Assembly: GCA_004299305.1 (NCBI GenBank)
Contig: SCPZ01000020.1
Location: 1-47,905, forward strand
DNA length: 47,905 bases
Direction of reading: 5' to 3'
Origin: Methylobacter sp.
GTDB taxonomy: Bacteria; Pseudomonadota; Gammaproteobacteria; Methylococcales; Methylomonadaceae
Below, piece by piece: positions 7,934-17,486 of this stretch; position 1 is the first letter of the stretch, and each line of letters begins with the position of its first letter. The position numbers were made by a program, and so were the translations under genes. The notes under the pieces are model-generated. The model was not told the origin of the DNA and did not search any database. It saw only the letters and a program-made list of their open reading frames with translations.

Positions 7934-9204
7934 GGCCAACCTCCAATAACATCATCGCCGCTTCGATATAAATCACCCAGTTGCCAGCCCTCTGCTATTT
8001 TATCTTTTATGATAGCTTCAGGTAGTTTCTGCGCTTTAAAATGTCCTTTCGGTTGAGTTTTTTCAAAACAAATCACATCGCCAGCGCAATCGGTAAAGTA
8101 ATCCAATAAATCGGGGCTATGCGTTGAAATAATAATCTGGGTCTTTTTCGAAGCTTGCTTTATCCAGTTTGCCAAGACTTCCATCCATGCAATATGCAAA
8201 CTTAATTCGGGCTCGTCAATGACTAATAATGTCGGCAATATAGGAGAGTGCAAGATGGTCGCCCAGCACAACATGCGTACGGTGCCGTCGGACATGTCGT
8301 CCAGATAGAAAGGTACTTCCATGTCCTCGAAATACCAGCGCACTGTTAGCGCCATACCTTCCCGAGAAGTTTTGATGCGCTTGGTCATCGGCAATATTTC
8401 TTTCATTGCATTGTTAATACGCTCATCAAAATCAATGCCGTATTTTATATGATTGCTCAAATTGTCTAAAACGGCAGGCAGATTTTCGCCCGATTTGGAG
8501 AGTATCACATCACTTGATCCTACTTTAGGGCTGGCACCGCGAATTTCTGCTAAATCCATGTCGTTGGCATTATAAAACTGCCATTTTTTTACGGCATCAC
8601 TCAAATCATTCTGAATCTTGTATAACGGAACTTGCTCAGGAGAAAAAGTCCCTTGTTCAGTTAATAATTTTGGAATAGCTAATAGAGATAATTCATCAAC
8701 AGGAACACGCTCTAGCCGTTGAAAACTTGATCCTCTTTTATTTTTATGGTTAATAGAAACCATGCCGATTCCGGCTTGCTCATCATGGCTTTTATAATAA
8801 ATGAACGGTATTCTTGAATCCCCGTTAGGTTTTGTATGTTGAAAAATTTCTTCGGCAATAGATACAACTTTATCTACATAAAGAGTTAAAACAAATGTTT
8901 CACTAACTGAACATATATTGGGGAATTCAAGCTCAAAGCTTACCTTAGCTGGTCTTTTAGTGCTGGCATCTAAGATATTGTACCCAAGTTTGGACAAGGC
9001 ATTTTGAAACGCAGTAATTCCTCTATTATCCAAGTCAGAAGTAGGTGTTAAACAATTTTTGAAAAACTCCAGTATTGCTACCAAATTGCTTTTACCGGAA
9101 CCATTTGAACCGATGAAGATATTCAGGTTATTTAAAACAATACCATCTTCATTAACCAAGTTTCGGTAATTTCGGGTAGTAATTTTAGAGATTATTTTTT
9201 CCAT
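7927..9204 (-). CDS. AAA ATPase of the AAA_15/AAA_21 (SMC/OLD-like) type
   Basis: ABC-type ATPase related to the OLD/RecF group. The 425-aa protein has Walker A GSNGSGKS at 32-39, a signature-like SDGTVR at 305-310, Walker B LLVIDEPE at 326-333 and a switch histidine at His362 in ISTHSP. Between them is an insertion of about 250 residues without recognisable domains. There is no TOPRIM domain in the protein itself; the DUF4276-like gene that overlaps its end by a few bases could supply it. ATPase plus TOPRIM or DUF4276 pairs occur among phage-defence systems (for example PARIS and OLD-type systems), so a defence role is plausible but unproven. Confidence 0.8.
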   Translation of the reverse strand: MEKIISKITTRNYRNLVNEDGIVLNNLNIFIGSNGSGKSNLVAILEFFKNCLTPTSDLDNRGITAFQNALSKLGYNILDASTKRPAKVSFELEFPNICSVSETFVLTLYVDKVVSIAEEIFQHTKPNGDSRIPFIYYKSHDEQAGIGMVSINHKNKRGSSFQRLERVPVDELSLLAIPKLLTEQGTFSPEQVPLYKIQNDLSDAVKKWQFYNANDMDLAEIRGASPKVGSSDVILSKSGENLPAVLDNLSNHIKYGIDFDERINNAMKEILPMTKRIKTSREGMALTVRWYFEDMEVPFYLDDMSDGTVRMLCWATILHSPILPTLLVIDEPELSLHIAWMEVLANWIKQASKKTQIIISTHSPDLLDYFTDCAGDVICFEKTQPKGHFKAQKLPEAIIKDKIAEGWQLGDLYRSGDDVIGGWPW

Positions 9205-9304
9205 ATTTTTATAAGAAGCTGCTCAATATTCGCCGGTTTGTTGGCTAAGATGTTCTCTTGAAACTCAAGGCTTTCAACTTGAACGGGGCTCCAAGTGAAT
9301 TATT

Positions 9305-9337
9305 AGACCTTCCAGGTTTTTAAAACCTGGAAGGTCT
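9305..9337. repeat. 33-bp palindromic repeat, copy 2
   Basis: Identical over 33 bases to the copy at 4715-4747. It lies in the 161-base gap between the ATPase start and the sucD stop, so it could form a hairpin at the end of the sucCD transcript. The two identical copies flank the block rfbC-nadE-DUF4276-ATPase. Confidence 0.85.
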
Positions 9338-9365
9338 GGCTGTTTGCCCAAGCAACGGGATGAGC

Positions 9366-10232
9366 TTACAAACATCCCTTCATCGCCACGCCTATATCCG
9401 TAGGCGAACTCACCACTTCAATCCCCGCCGCTTTAAGCGCGGCGACTTTGCCTTCCGCCGTGCCTTTGCCACCGGTGACTATCGCACCGGCATGGCCCAT
9501 GCGCTTTCCGGGAGGCGCGGTTTGCCCTGCGATATAGGCAACCACCGGTTTGGTGACATGGGCTTTAATATAGTCTGCGGCCTCTTCCTCTTCGCCGCCG
9601 CCGATTTCGCCGACCATTACGATGCCTTTGGTTTGCTCGTCGGCCTGGAATCGGCTGAGTACATCGACAAAGTTCATGCCGTGGATAGGATCGCCGCCGA
9701 TGCCGACACAGGTGCTTTGCCCCAAGCCTTGCGCGGTGGTTTGATGCACCGATTCATAGGTCAAGGTGCCGGAGCGCGACACAATGCCGATTGATCCGGG
9801 CAGGTGAATATGGCCGGGCATGATGCCGATTTTGCATGAACCGGGGGTGATCACGCCGGGGCAGTTGGGGCCGATCAGCAATGCGCCGGTGCCTGCCATC
9901 GCGGCCTTAACGCGCAGCATTTGCAATATCGGTATGCCTTCGGTGATGCAGACAATCAACTTAATCCCCGCATCAACCGCTTCCAGAATCGCGTCGGCGG
10001 CGAAAAAAGGCGGCACGTAAATGACGCTGGCGGTCGCTCCGGTATCGTTCACGGCGTCCTGTACGGTGTTGAACACCGGCAAGCCCAAATGGATTTCTCC
10101 GCCGCGTTCAGGAGTAACGCCGCCGACCAATTTCGTGCCGTAGTCTAGCGCCTGCTGGGAATGAAACGTGCCTTGTTTGCCGGTAAAGCCTTGGCAAATC
10201 ACTTTGGTGTCTTTGTCGATTAAAATGCTCAT
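9366..10232 (-). CDS. sucD: Succinyl-CoA synthetase alpha subunit
   Basis: Alpha subunit of the ADP-forming succinyl-CoA ligase of the TCA cycle; it carries the phosphohistidine and binds CoA. From ATG 10232 the protein has 288 aa, the family length, opening with [20 protein letters not shown]. The CoA-binding Rossmann region is 1-130, and His247 in RMGHAGAIV is the phosphorylated residue. The region [20 protein letters not shown] matches SucD rather than malate thiokinase MtkB. A longer frame reaching 10424 would add 64 residues of non-conserved sequence overlapping sucC, so I rejected it. The start overlaps the sucC stop by four bases. Confidence 0.96.
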   Translation of the reverse strand: MSILIDKDTKVICQGFTGKQGTFHSQQALDYGTKLVGGVTPERGGEIHLGLPVFNTVQDAVNDTGATASVIYVPPFFAADAILEAVDAGIKLIVCITEGIPILQMLRVKAAMAGTGALLIGPNCPGVITPGSCKIGIMPGHIHLPGSIGIVSRSGTLTYESVHQTTAQGLGQSTCVGIGGDPIHGMNFVDVLSRFQADEQTKGIVMVGEIGGGEEEEAADYIKAHVTKPVVAYIAGQTAPPGKRMGHAGAIVTGGKGTAEGKVAALKAAGIEVVSSPTDIGVAMKGCL

Positions 10233-11395
10233 GCGGCCTCCGCCAATGCTACAACTTGTTCTGCTGCGTGCGCCAAATCGTCCGCCGCATAAAGATTTAA
10301 TCCGGTGTTGCTTAGCAAAGCCCGGCCCTGTTCGGCATTGGTGCCTTCCAGGCGCACTACCACCGGTATGGTGACGTGGACCTGCTCGACAGCGGCTAAA
10401 ATGCCCGCTGCGATAATGTCGCACTGCACGATGCCGCCGAAAATATTCACCAACACCGCCTTCACGCTAGCATCCGACAGGATCAGCTTGAATGCTTCGC
10501 AGACTTTTTCAACGCTGGTGCCGCCGCCGACATCGAGAAAATTGGCCGGTTGTCCGCCTTTGAGTTTGACTAGGTCCATGGTCGCCATGGCGAGCCCAGC
10601 GCCGTTGACCATGCAGCCGATATTGCCTTCCAGGGTAATGTAATTGAGCCCGAACTGTTGGGCTTTGTTCTCTTTTTCATCTTCCTGCTCGGCGTCTTTC
10701 ATCGCCCTTATATCGGGATGCGCTTCGACCGCGTTATCGTCGAAATTGATCTTGGCATCCAGCGCCATCAGCTCGCCGCTGTCGGTTTCTATCAAGGGAT
10801 TAATTTCGATCTGACTGGCGTCCTTGTCCAAGAACAAGTCGTACAAACCCTGCATGATTTTGCCCAGCGCTTTGATCTGCGCGCCTTTAAGCCCCAAGGC
10901 GTAGGCGACTTTCCGGCATTGATAACCTTGCAAACCAGCAGCCGGATGCACCGGAATCGAGATAATCTGTTCAGGCGTTTCGTGAGCGACGGTTTCAATG
11001 TCCATGCCGCCCGCTGCCGAGGCGATAAAAATAATGCGCTCGCTGCCACGGTCGACCAGCACGCTCAAATATAATTCGCGTTTGATCGGGTAAGTTTTTT
11101 CTATCAGCACCGAGTTAATCGGCAAGCCTTCCGCGCCGGTCTGCTTGGTTACCAGCCGTTTTCCGAGCATGTCACGGCTAAACTCGGCCACTTCCGCCAG
11201 GGTTTTAGCCAGTTTTACGCCACCGACTTTACCCCGGCCCCCGGCATGAACCTGCGCTTTAACCACCCACCCGTCACCACCCAGCTCTTTGGCGACCTGC
11301 TCAGCGCTTTCGGGCGTTGTCGCCTGCTTGCCGTCAGGCGCCGGAATCGCGTAATGCAAAAACAATTGTTTAGCCTGGTACTCATGAATATTCAT
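10229..11395 (-). CDS. sucC: Succinyl-CoA synthetase beta subunit
   Basis: ATP-grasp beta subunit that binds nucleotide and succinate. The 388-aa protein has the standard length and opens with [38 protein letters not shown] is the nucleotide-binding ATP-grasp segment (about 44-61), and the C-terminal ligase domain contains [15 protein letters not shown] and [19 protein letters not shown] good GAGGAG ribosome site lies six bases before the ATG. It is the first gene of the sucCD pair. The pair stands alone, without the sdh-sucAB cluster seen in enteric bacteria. Confidence 0.96.
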   Translation of the reverse strand: MNIHEYQAKQLFLHYAIPAPDGKQATTPESAEQVAKELGGDGWVVKAQVHAGGRGKVGGVKLAKTLAEVAEFSRDMLGKRLVTKQTGAEGLPINSVLIEKTYPIKRELYLSVLVDRGSERIIFIASAAGGMDIETVAHETPEQIISIPVHPAAGLQGYQCRKVAYALGLKGAQIKALGKIMQGLYDLFLDKDASQIEINPLIETDSGELMALDAKINFDDNAVEAHPDIRAMKDAEQEDEKENKAQQFGLNYITLEGNIGCMVNGAGLAMATMDLVKLKGGQPANFLDVGGGTSVEKVCEAFKLILSDASVKAVLVNIFGGIVQCDIIAAGILAAVEQVHVTIPVVVRLEGTNAEQGRALLSNTGLNLYAADDLAHAAEQVVALAEAA

Positions 11396-11475
11396 TTATT
11401 ACTCCTCAATTGACCGGCAAAGTCCGGCGGATATTTTTCATACACAGATATGCACTGGTAATAGGTTCAAGGTTT

Positions 11476-11506
11476 AAGGTTCAAGGTACAATTAGCCTTG
11501 AACCTT
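11476..11506. promoter_or_regulatory. Hairpin in the sucC-pilS divergent intergenic region
   Basis: AAGGTTCAAGG at 11476-11486 pairs perfectly with CCTTGAACCTT at 11496-11506 over a nine-base loop and is followed by TATTT. The same 10-base AGGTTCAAGG also occurs directly repeated at 11463-11472. The structure ends 53 bases before the pilS start, where it could be an attenuator-like hairpin, an operator, or a REP fragment. Confidence 0.4.
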
Positions 11507-11559
11507 TATTTAGAAACATTTTAACCAAGTCCCCACAAAACGCCATTTTAAAAACGAAC

Positions 11560-13188
11560 ATGCAGCCAAATACCACCGAGACTATCTTCCCCTGCCCCTT
11601 CTCCAAAGGCTACGGTATTCCCTCTCAACAAGCTTGGTCATTGCTAAAAGTTTTTCTAGCCTATCGGCTTATCCTGGCCTGCCTGTTTGTCACCTTGTTT
11701 TACAGTTACACGGATTCTTCATTACTTGGCACGCACGACAGCCGGTTATTCATCTACAGCAGCCAAAGCTATTTGATACTATCAGTTATATCCGGCATTT
11801 GCATGGCTTGGCGACTGACAAGCTACACCACGCAAGCGCAACTGCTTATTTTGACGGACATACTCATTCTGACTTTGATAATGCACGCCTCAGGCGGCAT
11901 TAGCAGCGGCATGGGCGCTTTGCTCGCGGTATCCATAGCGGCAGGCGGATTATTAATCGGCGGTCGTTGCGCGATGTTTTTTGCGGCTTTAGCTAGTTTG
12001 GCCGTGTTGGCGGAACAAGTCGTTGCCGATTATTCACACAGTTTTTACGCCACTTCTTATGCCAATGCCGGCATGTTGGGCGCTTCATTTTTTACCATTG
12101 CGTTGCTGTCCTATATCCTCGCAAAACGTAGCGAACAAATATTGCAAATTGCCAACCAACAAAAACAAACCATCATCAAGCTGGAAGATCTCAACAAGTA
12201 CATTATCCAGCATCTACAATCAGGCATTATTATCGTCAACAAACAACAAGCCATTCAGATGGCCAATCAATCTGCATTGCGGCTGGCGAATTTGTCGGTA
12301 CTACCGGTCAACCTGAATGATATTTCGGCCTATCTGGCGGCAGCCTTTCGAACTTGGCTAGCCGATCCCGATCAAAATATTGTATTGCTTCAACTGCAAA
12401 ACCAGTCTGAAATTCATAGCCGGTTTATGCCCTTGCCGACCGGTCAAGAGTTTTTATACATGATTATTCTTGAGGATATTGCACTTTATAACCAGCAGGT
12501 GCAGCAAAGCAAACTCGCCTCGCTGGGCCGACTCACCGCCAGTATCGCCCATGAAATACGCAACCCCTTAGGCGCTATCAGCCACGCAGGACAATTACTC
12601 TCGGAAAATCCGTCATTATCCCTCCAGGATCGGCGTTTGACAGAAATCATCCAAAACCATTCACTTCGCGTTAACCATATTATTGAAGATATTTTACAGC
12701 TTTCCAGAAGAACCGATTCAAGACGGGAAAAGCTTCGTTTAAAGCCATGGCTGGACAATTACCTGAAAAACTTCACTCTTGAACATGCCGTTAATAGCGA
12801 TGCATTCGAGCTCTTATGCACAGATGAGCCTTTGTGTGCGTTTATAGATTCAGGTCATTTAAGGCAGATTATGGACAACCTGTGCCGGAATGCGCTGAAA
12901 TACGGAAAGCCCGAGGCCGGGCCAATCATTTTACGCGCTTTTGCGATACAACAAGCGCCCTGCATAGAAATCATCGATAACGGCCCCGGCATCTGCAATG
13001 AACATCAGAGCCACCTGTTTGAACCTTTTTTTACCACCTCTTCCACTGGAACAGGCTTAGGACTTTATATTTCAAGAGAATTAGCCGAATTAAATCAGGC
13101 AAAATTGAGCTATTATTTATCCGACGATAAGCGGAGCTGTTTTCGGCTTTTCTTGTTGAATGCGGAACAAACCATAATCGACATATGA
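11560..13188 (+). CDS. pilS: Sensor histidine kinase PilS
   Basis: Membrane sensor kinase that phosphorylates PilR to control type IV pilin transcription. Starting at ATG 11560 (542 aa), residues about 20-195 contain six membrane segments, followed by a linker and PAS-like region (210-310). The kinase core has the H box ASIAHEIRNPLGAISHAGQ with phospho-acceptor His331, the N box DNLCRNALKYG, and the G boxes IIDNGPGI and GTGLGLYISRELAE. An upstream start at 11410 would add 50 residues of low-complexity, non-conserved sequence, so I did not use it. The stop overlaps the pilR start by four bases (ATGA), the usual pilS-pilR coupling. pilA itself is not in the window. Confidence 0.92.
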   Translation: MQPNTTETIFPCPFSKGYGIPSQQAWSLLKVFLAYRLILACLFVTLFYSYTDSSLLGTHDSRLFIYSSQSYLILSVISGICMAWRLTSYTTQAQLLILTDILILTLIMHASGGISSGMGALLAVSIAAGGLLIGGRCAMFFAALASLAVLAEQVVADYSHSFYATSYANAGMLGASFFTIALLSYILAKRSEQILQIANQQKQTIIKLEDLNKYIIQHLQSGIIIVNKQQAIQMANQSALRLANLSVLPVNLNDISAYLAAAFRTWLADPDQNIVLLQLQNQSEIHSRFMPLPTGQEFLYMIILEDIALYNQQVQQSKLASLGRLTASIAHEIRNPLGAISHAGQLLSENPSLSLQDRRLTEIIQNHSLRVNHIIEDILQLSRRTDSRREKLRLKPWLDNYLKNFTLEHAVNSDAFELLCTDEPLCAFIDSGHLRQIMDNLCRNALKYGKPEAGPIILRAFAIQQAPCIEIIDNGPGICNEHQSHLFEPFFTTSSTGTGLGLYISRELAELNQAKLSYYLSDDKRSCFRLFLLNAEQTIIDI

Positions 13189-14528
13189 AAAAACCACTGG
13201 CATTGATTGTAGACGACGAACCCGATATCCGTGAGCTGCTGGAAATTACCCTTAACCGGATGAATATCCAAACCAGTAGCGCTGAAAATATTGTCGGCGC
13301 CAAGGCCTTATTGCAACAAAAGCCCTTTGACCTTTGCCTGACCGACATGAGGTTGCCTGACGGCAACGGCCTGGAGCTGGTTGACTTTATACAAACACTG
13401 CCCGCCCCGATACCGGTTGCGGTTATTACCGCACACGGCAATATGGAGTCGGCAATCCTGGCGATGAAAAAAGGCGCTTTCGATTTTGTTTCCAAACCGG
13501 TTGATTTGCCCGCGCTTAGGTTGCTCGTTAATAATGCTTTAAAGTTTTCCGATGCCAGTTCCGCCAAAAAAAGACAATCCCCCCACTTGCTGTTGGGCGA
13601 ATCATTAATCATTCAGGAGATTAGGACAAAAATAGACAAGCTGGCCCGCAGCCAAGCGCCAGTCTATATCAGCGGCGAATCGGGTTCAGGCAAAGAGCTG
13701 GTTGCAAGACTGATTCATCAACACAGCTCCCGTAGCGATCATGCTTTTGTCGCGATTAACTGCGGCGCCATTCCGCACGACCTGATGGAAAGCGAGTTTT
13801 TCGGCCATAAAAAAGGCAGTTTTACCGGCGCGGTCAGCGACAAAAAAGGCTTATTCCAAGCCGCAGAAGGCGGCACCTTGTTTCTTGATGAAGTTGCCGA
13901 TTTACCCTTACCCCTGCAAGTCAAACTACTGCGCGCGATACAGGAAAAGAAAATCCGCCCGGTCGGGGACGAGCAGGAAATCCCGGTCGATATTCGCTTA
14001 CTCAGCGCCACCCATCGAAACCTTAACGACATGGTGAGGGACGGCAGTTTCAGGCAGGATTTATATTACCGTATCAATGTCATCGATCTTCATGTTCCGC
14101 CCTTGCGTGAACGGCCTGACGACATACCGCTTCTTACCGATCATATATTGACCAAACTGACCGGCCTCAACAAAGAGGACCAGCCGACCTTATCGGCATC
14201 GGCATTAGCGGCATTGCAACAGTATCATTTTCCGGGCAATGTACGCGAACTTGAAAATATCCTGGAAAGAGCCCTTGCGCTGTATGACGGTAACAGCATA
14301 GAGCGTGACGACCTGAACCTGCCGACAGACGCGCATAACGGCGCCAAGTCGCAGGATTTTGACCCGGCCTTAGGATCGCTGGAAGATCACCTGGAAAAAA
14401 TCGAAAGAAAAGCCATCACCCAGGCGTTGGAACAAAACAGCAGGGACAAAACGGCTGCCGCCAAGCAGCTGGGACTCTCTTTCAGGTCGTTAGACTATCG
14501 CTTGAAAAAGCTTAATATGACTGATTAA
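13185..14528 (+). CDS. pilR: Sigma-54-dependent response regulator PilR
   Basis: NtrC-family activator that, when phosphorylated by PilS, drives RpoN-dependent transcription, classically of pilA. The 447-aa protein has a receiver domain (1-120) with acidic pocket VDDEPD, phospho-acceptor Asp54 in CLTDMRLPDG and Lys in SKPVD. The AAA+ domain (about 135-360) has Walker A GESGSGKE, the sigma-54 contact loop GSFTGA (a known PilR variant of GAFTGA) and GGTLFLDE as Walker B. A C-terminal Fis-type helix-turn-helix (KTAAAKQLGLSFRSLDYRLK) completes it. All parts are intact. Confidence 0.94.
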   Translation: MKKPLALIVDDEPDIRELLEITLNRMNIQTSSAENIVGAKALLQQKPFDLCLTDMRLPDGNGLELVDFIQTLPAPIPVAVITAHGNMESAILAMKKGAFDFVSKPVDLPALRLLVNNALKFSDASSAKKRQSPHLLLGESLIIQEIRTKIDKLARSQAPVYISGESGSGKELVARLIHQHSSRSDHAFVAINCGAIPHDLMESEFFGHKKGSFTGAVSDKKGLFQAAEGGTLFLDEVADLPLPLQVKLLRAIQEKKIRPVGDEQEIPVDIRLLSATHRNLNDMVRDGSFRQDLYYRINVIDLHVPPLRERPDDIPLLTDHILTKLTGLNKEDQPTLSASALAALQQYHFPGNVRELENILERALALYDGNSIERDDLNLPTDAHNGAKSQDFDPALGSLEDHLEKIERKAITQALEQNSRDKTAAAKQLGLSFRSLDYRLKKLNMTD

Positions 14529-14784
14529 GCCCTCTCCAGCGGGACAGGCTTGGGTGAGGGAATTCAAAAAAACGCAAATCATGACAGTTTGCCGTATAGC
14601 TGAAGTTCCTTGCTAATCAGGAAAAACAGAGTGAATGCGCGACTTGCGGGACCTGAATTGCCGCCAGCTATTAACTTGTTTGGAAAAGAAAAAAAACCGA
14701 GCTGCAAAAATATGCACCAATAAAAAACATTATTTATTGACTGACGGCAGATAATCGAGTCTAATGGCGCTCTTTTGTAGTGCC

Positions 14785-14860
<76 letters not shown>

Positions 14861-14888
14861 TTACAGAAAATCAGCAACACTTCAAAAC

Positions 14889-14964
<76 letters not shown>

Positions 14965-14981
14965 TGAATAGCTTTGTAAAT

Positions 14982-15006
14982 AACCGACCTATGAGTCGGT
15001 TTTTTT
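14982..15006 (+). terminator. Intrinsic terminator of the tRNA-Phe pair
   Basis: AACCGAC (14982-14988) and GTCGGTT form a short GC-containing stem with a small loop, followed directly by a T run to 15006. This is a good rho-independent terminator. Confidence 0.85.
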
Positions 15007-15089
15007 ATGCCTGAAGGTTTCTGGTTTAGCTTTCTGGTTATTTTCTGGGAGGGGCTTTCAAGAATATTCCTAAACTAACTTGCAGGCTC

Positions 15090-15139
15090 AATGTCTGGTA
15101 ATCATTAGGTCGGCGGTTCGATCCCGTCCGGGGGAGCCA
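15090..15139 (+). pseudogene. tRNA-Thr-like 3' half
   Basis: The 50 bases look like the 3' half of a tRNA: anticodon arm AATGT-ctGGTaa-TCATT (anticodon GGT, Thr, 4 of 5 stem pairs), variable loop AGGTC, T-arm GGCGG-TTCGATC-CCGTC, then CGGGGGAGCCA. No matching 5' half is present upstream, so it cannot fold into a tRNA. Such 3' halves are left where integrative elements recombine at tRNA genes, so this may be an attachment-site scar. Confidence 0.65.
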
Positions 15140-15146
15140 AATAAAT

Positions 15147-15179
15147 AAAGCCCTTGCAGCAATGTAAGGGCTTTTTTTT
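15147..15179 (+). terminator. Intrinsic terminator after the tRNA remnant
   Basis: AAGCCCTT (15148-15155) pairs with AAGGGCTT (15166-15173) and runs into eight Ts. This is a typical tRNA or operon terminator that has survived next to the tRNA-Thr-like fragment. Confidence 0.85.
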
Positions 15180-15500
15180 GCCTTGCGTCCGGTCGATCTC
15201 CGGTACATTCAGTCATTGGGTCGGTTTTGCTCACTCCCGCTTAAGTTCTTTCGGTGTTGTAATTCATAGCCTTGATAACATGCCACCCCCTTGTTACATT
15301 CGATAAATATAATTTAAAAATGGGCAATGCATGAGCATTAGCGTATAAGTCACTATTCATTAGCATCCAGAATCAACTGCTGTGACAAGCGCTCGCTGTT
15401 CACTAATGCAGCAAATAGACATCAGTTATGCGTCGTCCCATCCTCTGATGAGCCAACCCAAATTAACCTGATATTTTTACCTTCACTTGGAGAAAACAAC
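15180..15500 (+). other. Leader region of the second RTX gene
   Basis: About 320 bases without a coding frame I can support. The only clear signal is a ribosome binding site GGAGA at 15489-15493, seven bases before the ATG at 15501. The length suggests a long 5' leader or a distal promoter; I could not assign -10 and -35 boxes with confidence. Confidence 0.4.
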
Positions 15501-17486
15501 ATGGCATTGCCTAAAATCACTTTATCCGCAGGCACATCGCCTATCGAAGGCGCAACCGGCACTTATCTGATCACTTTAGACGCCGCCGCGCCTGTCGGTG
15601 GTTTAACGGTGAACTACAATACCACGGGTAGCACAGCTACACTGAACAGTGATTACAATTTTACGGTCGGGGAAAATCTTAGCGCGGTTACTGATGGCAG
15701 TTTCACCATTGCCGCCGGTGCAACCACGGCTACATTAAAGCTCGTGGCGGTTGCCGACAGTGTTATCGACCCTAATGAAACCGTGATGGTTAATGTAACG
15801 ACGGGGACGGGTTATGATTTTGTTAGCAACAATACCCAGTTTGCTTCATCCACAAGCATTGCGGTGGGCGTTAGTCCCTCTTCGGTCCTCAGCGCCGACT
15901 TCAACGGCGATGGCAACGCGGATTTAGCCACAGCAAATAATGGCGATAACACCGTCTCGGTACGCTTAGGCGACGGTAGCGGAGGGTTTACCGGTAACAC
16001 TAGCGTTGTTGCGGTGGGCAGTCATCCCCAGATGCTCATCAGCGCCGACTTCAACGGCGATGGCAACGCGGATTTAGCCATAGCACATTTTTATGATAAC
16101 ACCGTCTCGGTACGCTTAGGCAACGGTAGCGGAGGCTTTACCGGTAACACCAGCGTTGCGGTGGGCTATGGCCTAGAATCGATCACCACTGCTGATTTCA
16201 ACGGCGATGGCAACGCGGATTTAGCCACTACGAATTGGAACGATAACACGGTCTCGGTACGTTTAGGCAACGGTAGCGGAGGGTTTACCGGCGACACCAG
16301 CATTGCGGGTGGTGCCCCCTCTTCGGTCATCAGCGCCGACTTCAACGGAGATGGCAACGCGGATTTAGCCACTGCGAATATTGACGATAACACGGTCTCG
16401 GTACGCTTAGGCGACGGTAGCGGAGGCTTTACCGGTGAGACCAGCGTTGCGGTGGGCGTTGCTCCCCATTCGATCATCAGCGCCGACTTCAACGGCGATG
16501 GCAACGCGGATTTAGCCACTGCGAATTGGAACGATAACACGGTCTCGGTACGCTTAGGCAACGGTAGCGGAGGCTTTGCCGGTGACACCAGCATTGTGGG
16601 CGGTCATCCCTTTTCGGTCACCAGCGCCGACTTCAACGGCGATGGCAACGCGGATTTAGCCATAGCGAATTATTGGGATAACACCGTCTCGGTACGCTTA
16701 GGCGACGGTAGCGGAGGCTTTGCCGGTGACACCAGCGTTGTAGTGGGCAGTCATCCCTATTCGGTCATCAGCGCCGACTTCAACGGCGATGGCAACGCGG
16801 ATTTAGCCACAGCGAATTCTGACGATAACACCGTCTCGGTATTACTAAATACCGGCAACACTGCCAGCGCCGAGTTGACCATTGCCGATTTGTACCTGCC
16901 ACTAAACTTATACGGTGATCAAGGGGGAGCAAAAAATGACGTGTTGAACGGTGGCAACGCTACGGACTACCTATCGGGTCGGGATATGGCAGACACTTTA
17001 TCAGGCGGTATCGGTAATGACTCGCTAAGGGGAGGTGATGGCGCCGATAGTTTGTTGGGTGACTCGGGCGATGATTGGCTATCCGGTGGTTGGGGCCATG
17101 ACATACTGAACGGGGGGGACGGTAACGATATGCTCAACGGCGGAAGAGATCATGATGTACTGACGGGCGGCGCAGGTTCAGATGTATTTAGCTTCACCAG
17201 CAAACCAGTAGCTGCCAATGCCGATAAAATCACAGACTTTAATGTAGCCGATGACACGATCCAATTAGCCGCTTCAAAATTTACCCAACTTACGACATCG
17301 GGCGAGTTAAATGCCGATAATTTTGTGAAAGGTGCGGCGGCAGCAGATGCCAATGATTATGTTATTTATAACGATGTGACTGGCGCACTCACTTATGATG
17401 CAGATGGTAACGGTGCAGGTGCAGGGATTAAAATTGCCATGATAGGTTCAAATCTAGCATTGACGGCAGCGGATTTTGTCATTTAG
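15501..17486 (+). CDS. Secreted Calx-beta / FG-GAP / RTX protein, paralogue of the 340-3138 gene
   Basis: A 661-aa paralogue of the first RTX protein with the two middle Ig/Calx domains missing. A Calx-beta-like region (about 5-105) precedes seven FG-GAP repeats of about 48 residues (125-450), each with DFNGDGNADLA and NTVSVRLG. Four to six RTX nonapeptides (about 483-555) and the same C-terminal T1SS-type region follow, ending TAADFVI. Adjacent repeats are nearly identical in DNA, implying recent expansion or homogenisation. No signal peptide is present. The type I exporter is not in the window. It lies downstream of the tRNA remnants, so it may belong to an acquired cassette. Confidence 0.88.
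   Translation: MALPKITLSAGTSPIEGATGTYLITLDAAAPVGGLTVNYNTTGSTATLNSDYNFTVGENLSAVTDGSFTIAAGATTATLKLVAVADSVIDPNETVMVNVTTGTGYDFVSNNTQFASSTSIAVGVSPSSVLSADFNGDGNADLATANNGDNTVSVRLGDGSGGFTGNTSVVAVGSHPQMLISADFNGDGNADLAIAHFYDNTVSVRLGNGSGGFTGNTSVAVGYGLESITTADFNGDGNADLATTNWNDNTVSVRLGNGSGGFTGDTSIAGGAPSSVISADFNGDGNADLATANIDDNTVSVRLGDGSGGFTGETSVAVGVAPHSIISADFNGDGNADLATANWNDNTVSVRLGNGSGGFAGDTSIVGGHPFSVTSADFNGDGNADLAIANYWDNTVSVRLGDGSGGFAGDTSVVVGSHPYSVISADFNGDGNADLATANSDDNTVSVLLNTGNTASAELTIADLYLPLNLYGDQGGAKNDVLNGGNATDYLSGRDMADTLSGGIGNDSLRGGDGADSLLGDSGDDWLSGGWGHDILNGGDGNDMLNGGRDHDVLTGGAGSDVFSFTSKPVAANADKITDFNVADDTIQLAASKFTQLTTSGELNADNFVKGAAAADANDYVIYNDVTGALTYDADGNGAGAGIKIAMIGSNLALTAADFVI

Noticed and set aside
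10233-10424. N-terminal extension of sucD upstream of 10232
   Set aside because: The 64 extra residues lie inside sucC in another frame and match nothing in SucD.
9366-11395. Reading sucCD as malate thiokinase mtkAB
   Set aside because: The motif [20 protein letters not shown] and the flanking residues match SucD rather than MtkB, and no other serine-cycle genes are present.
15812-16594. Minus-strand frames of 62 and 142 codons inside the second RTX gene
   Set aside because: They have the same antisense repeat pattern as in the first RTX gene; the sense frame has clear domains.
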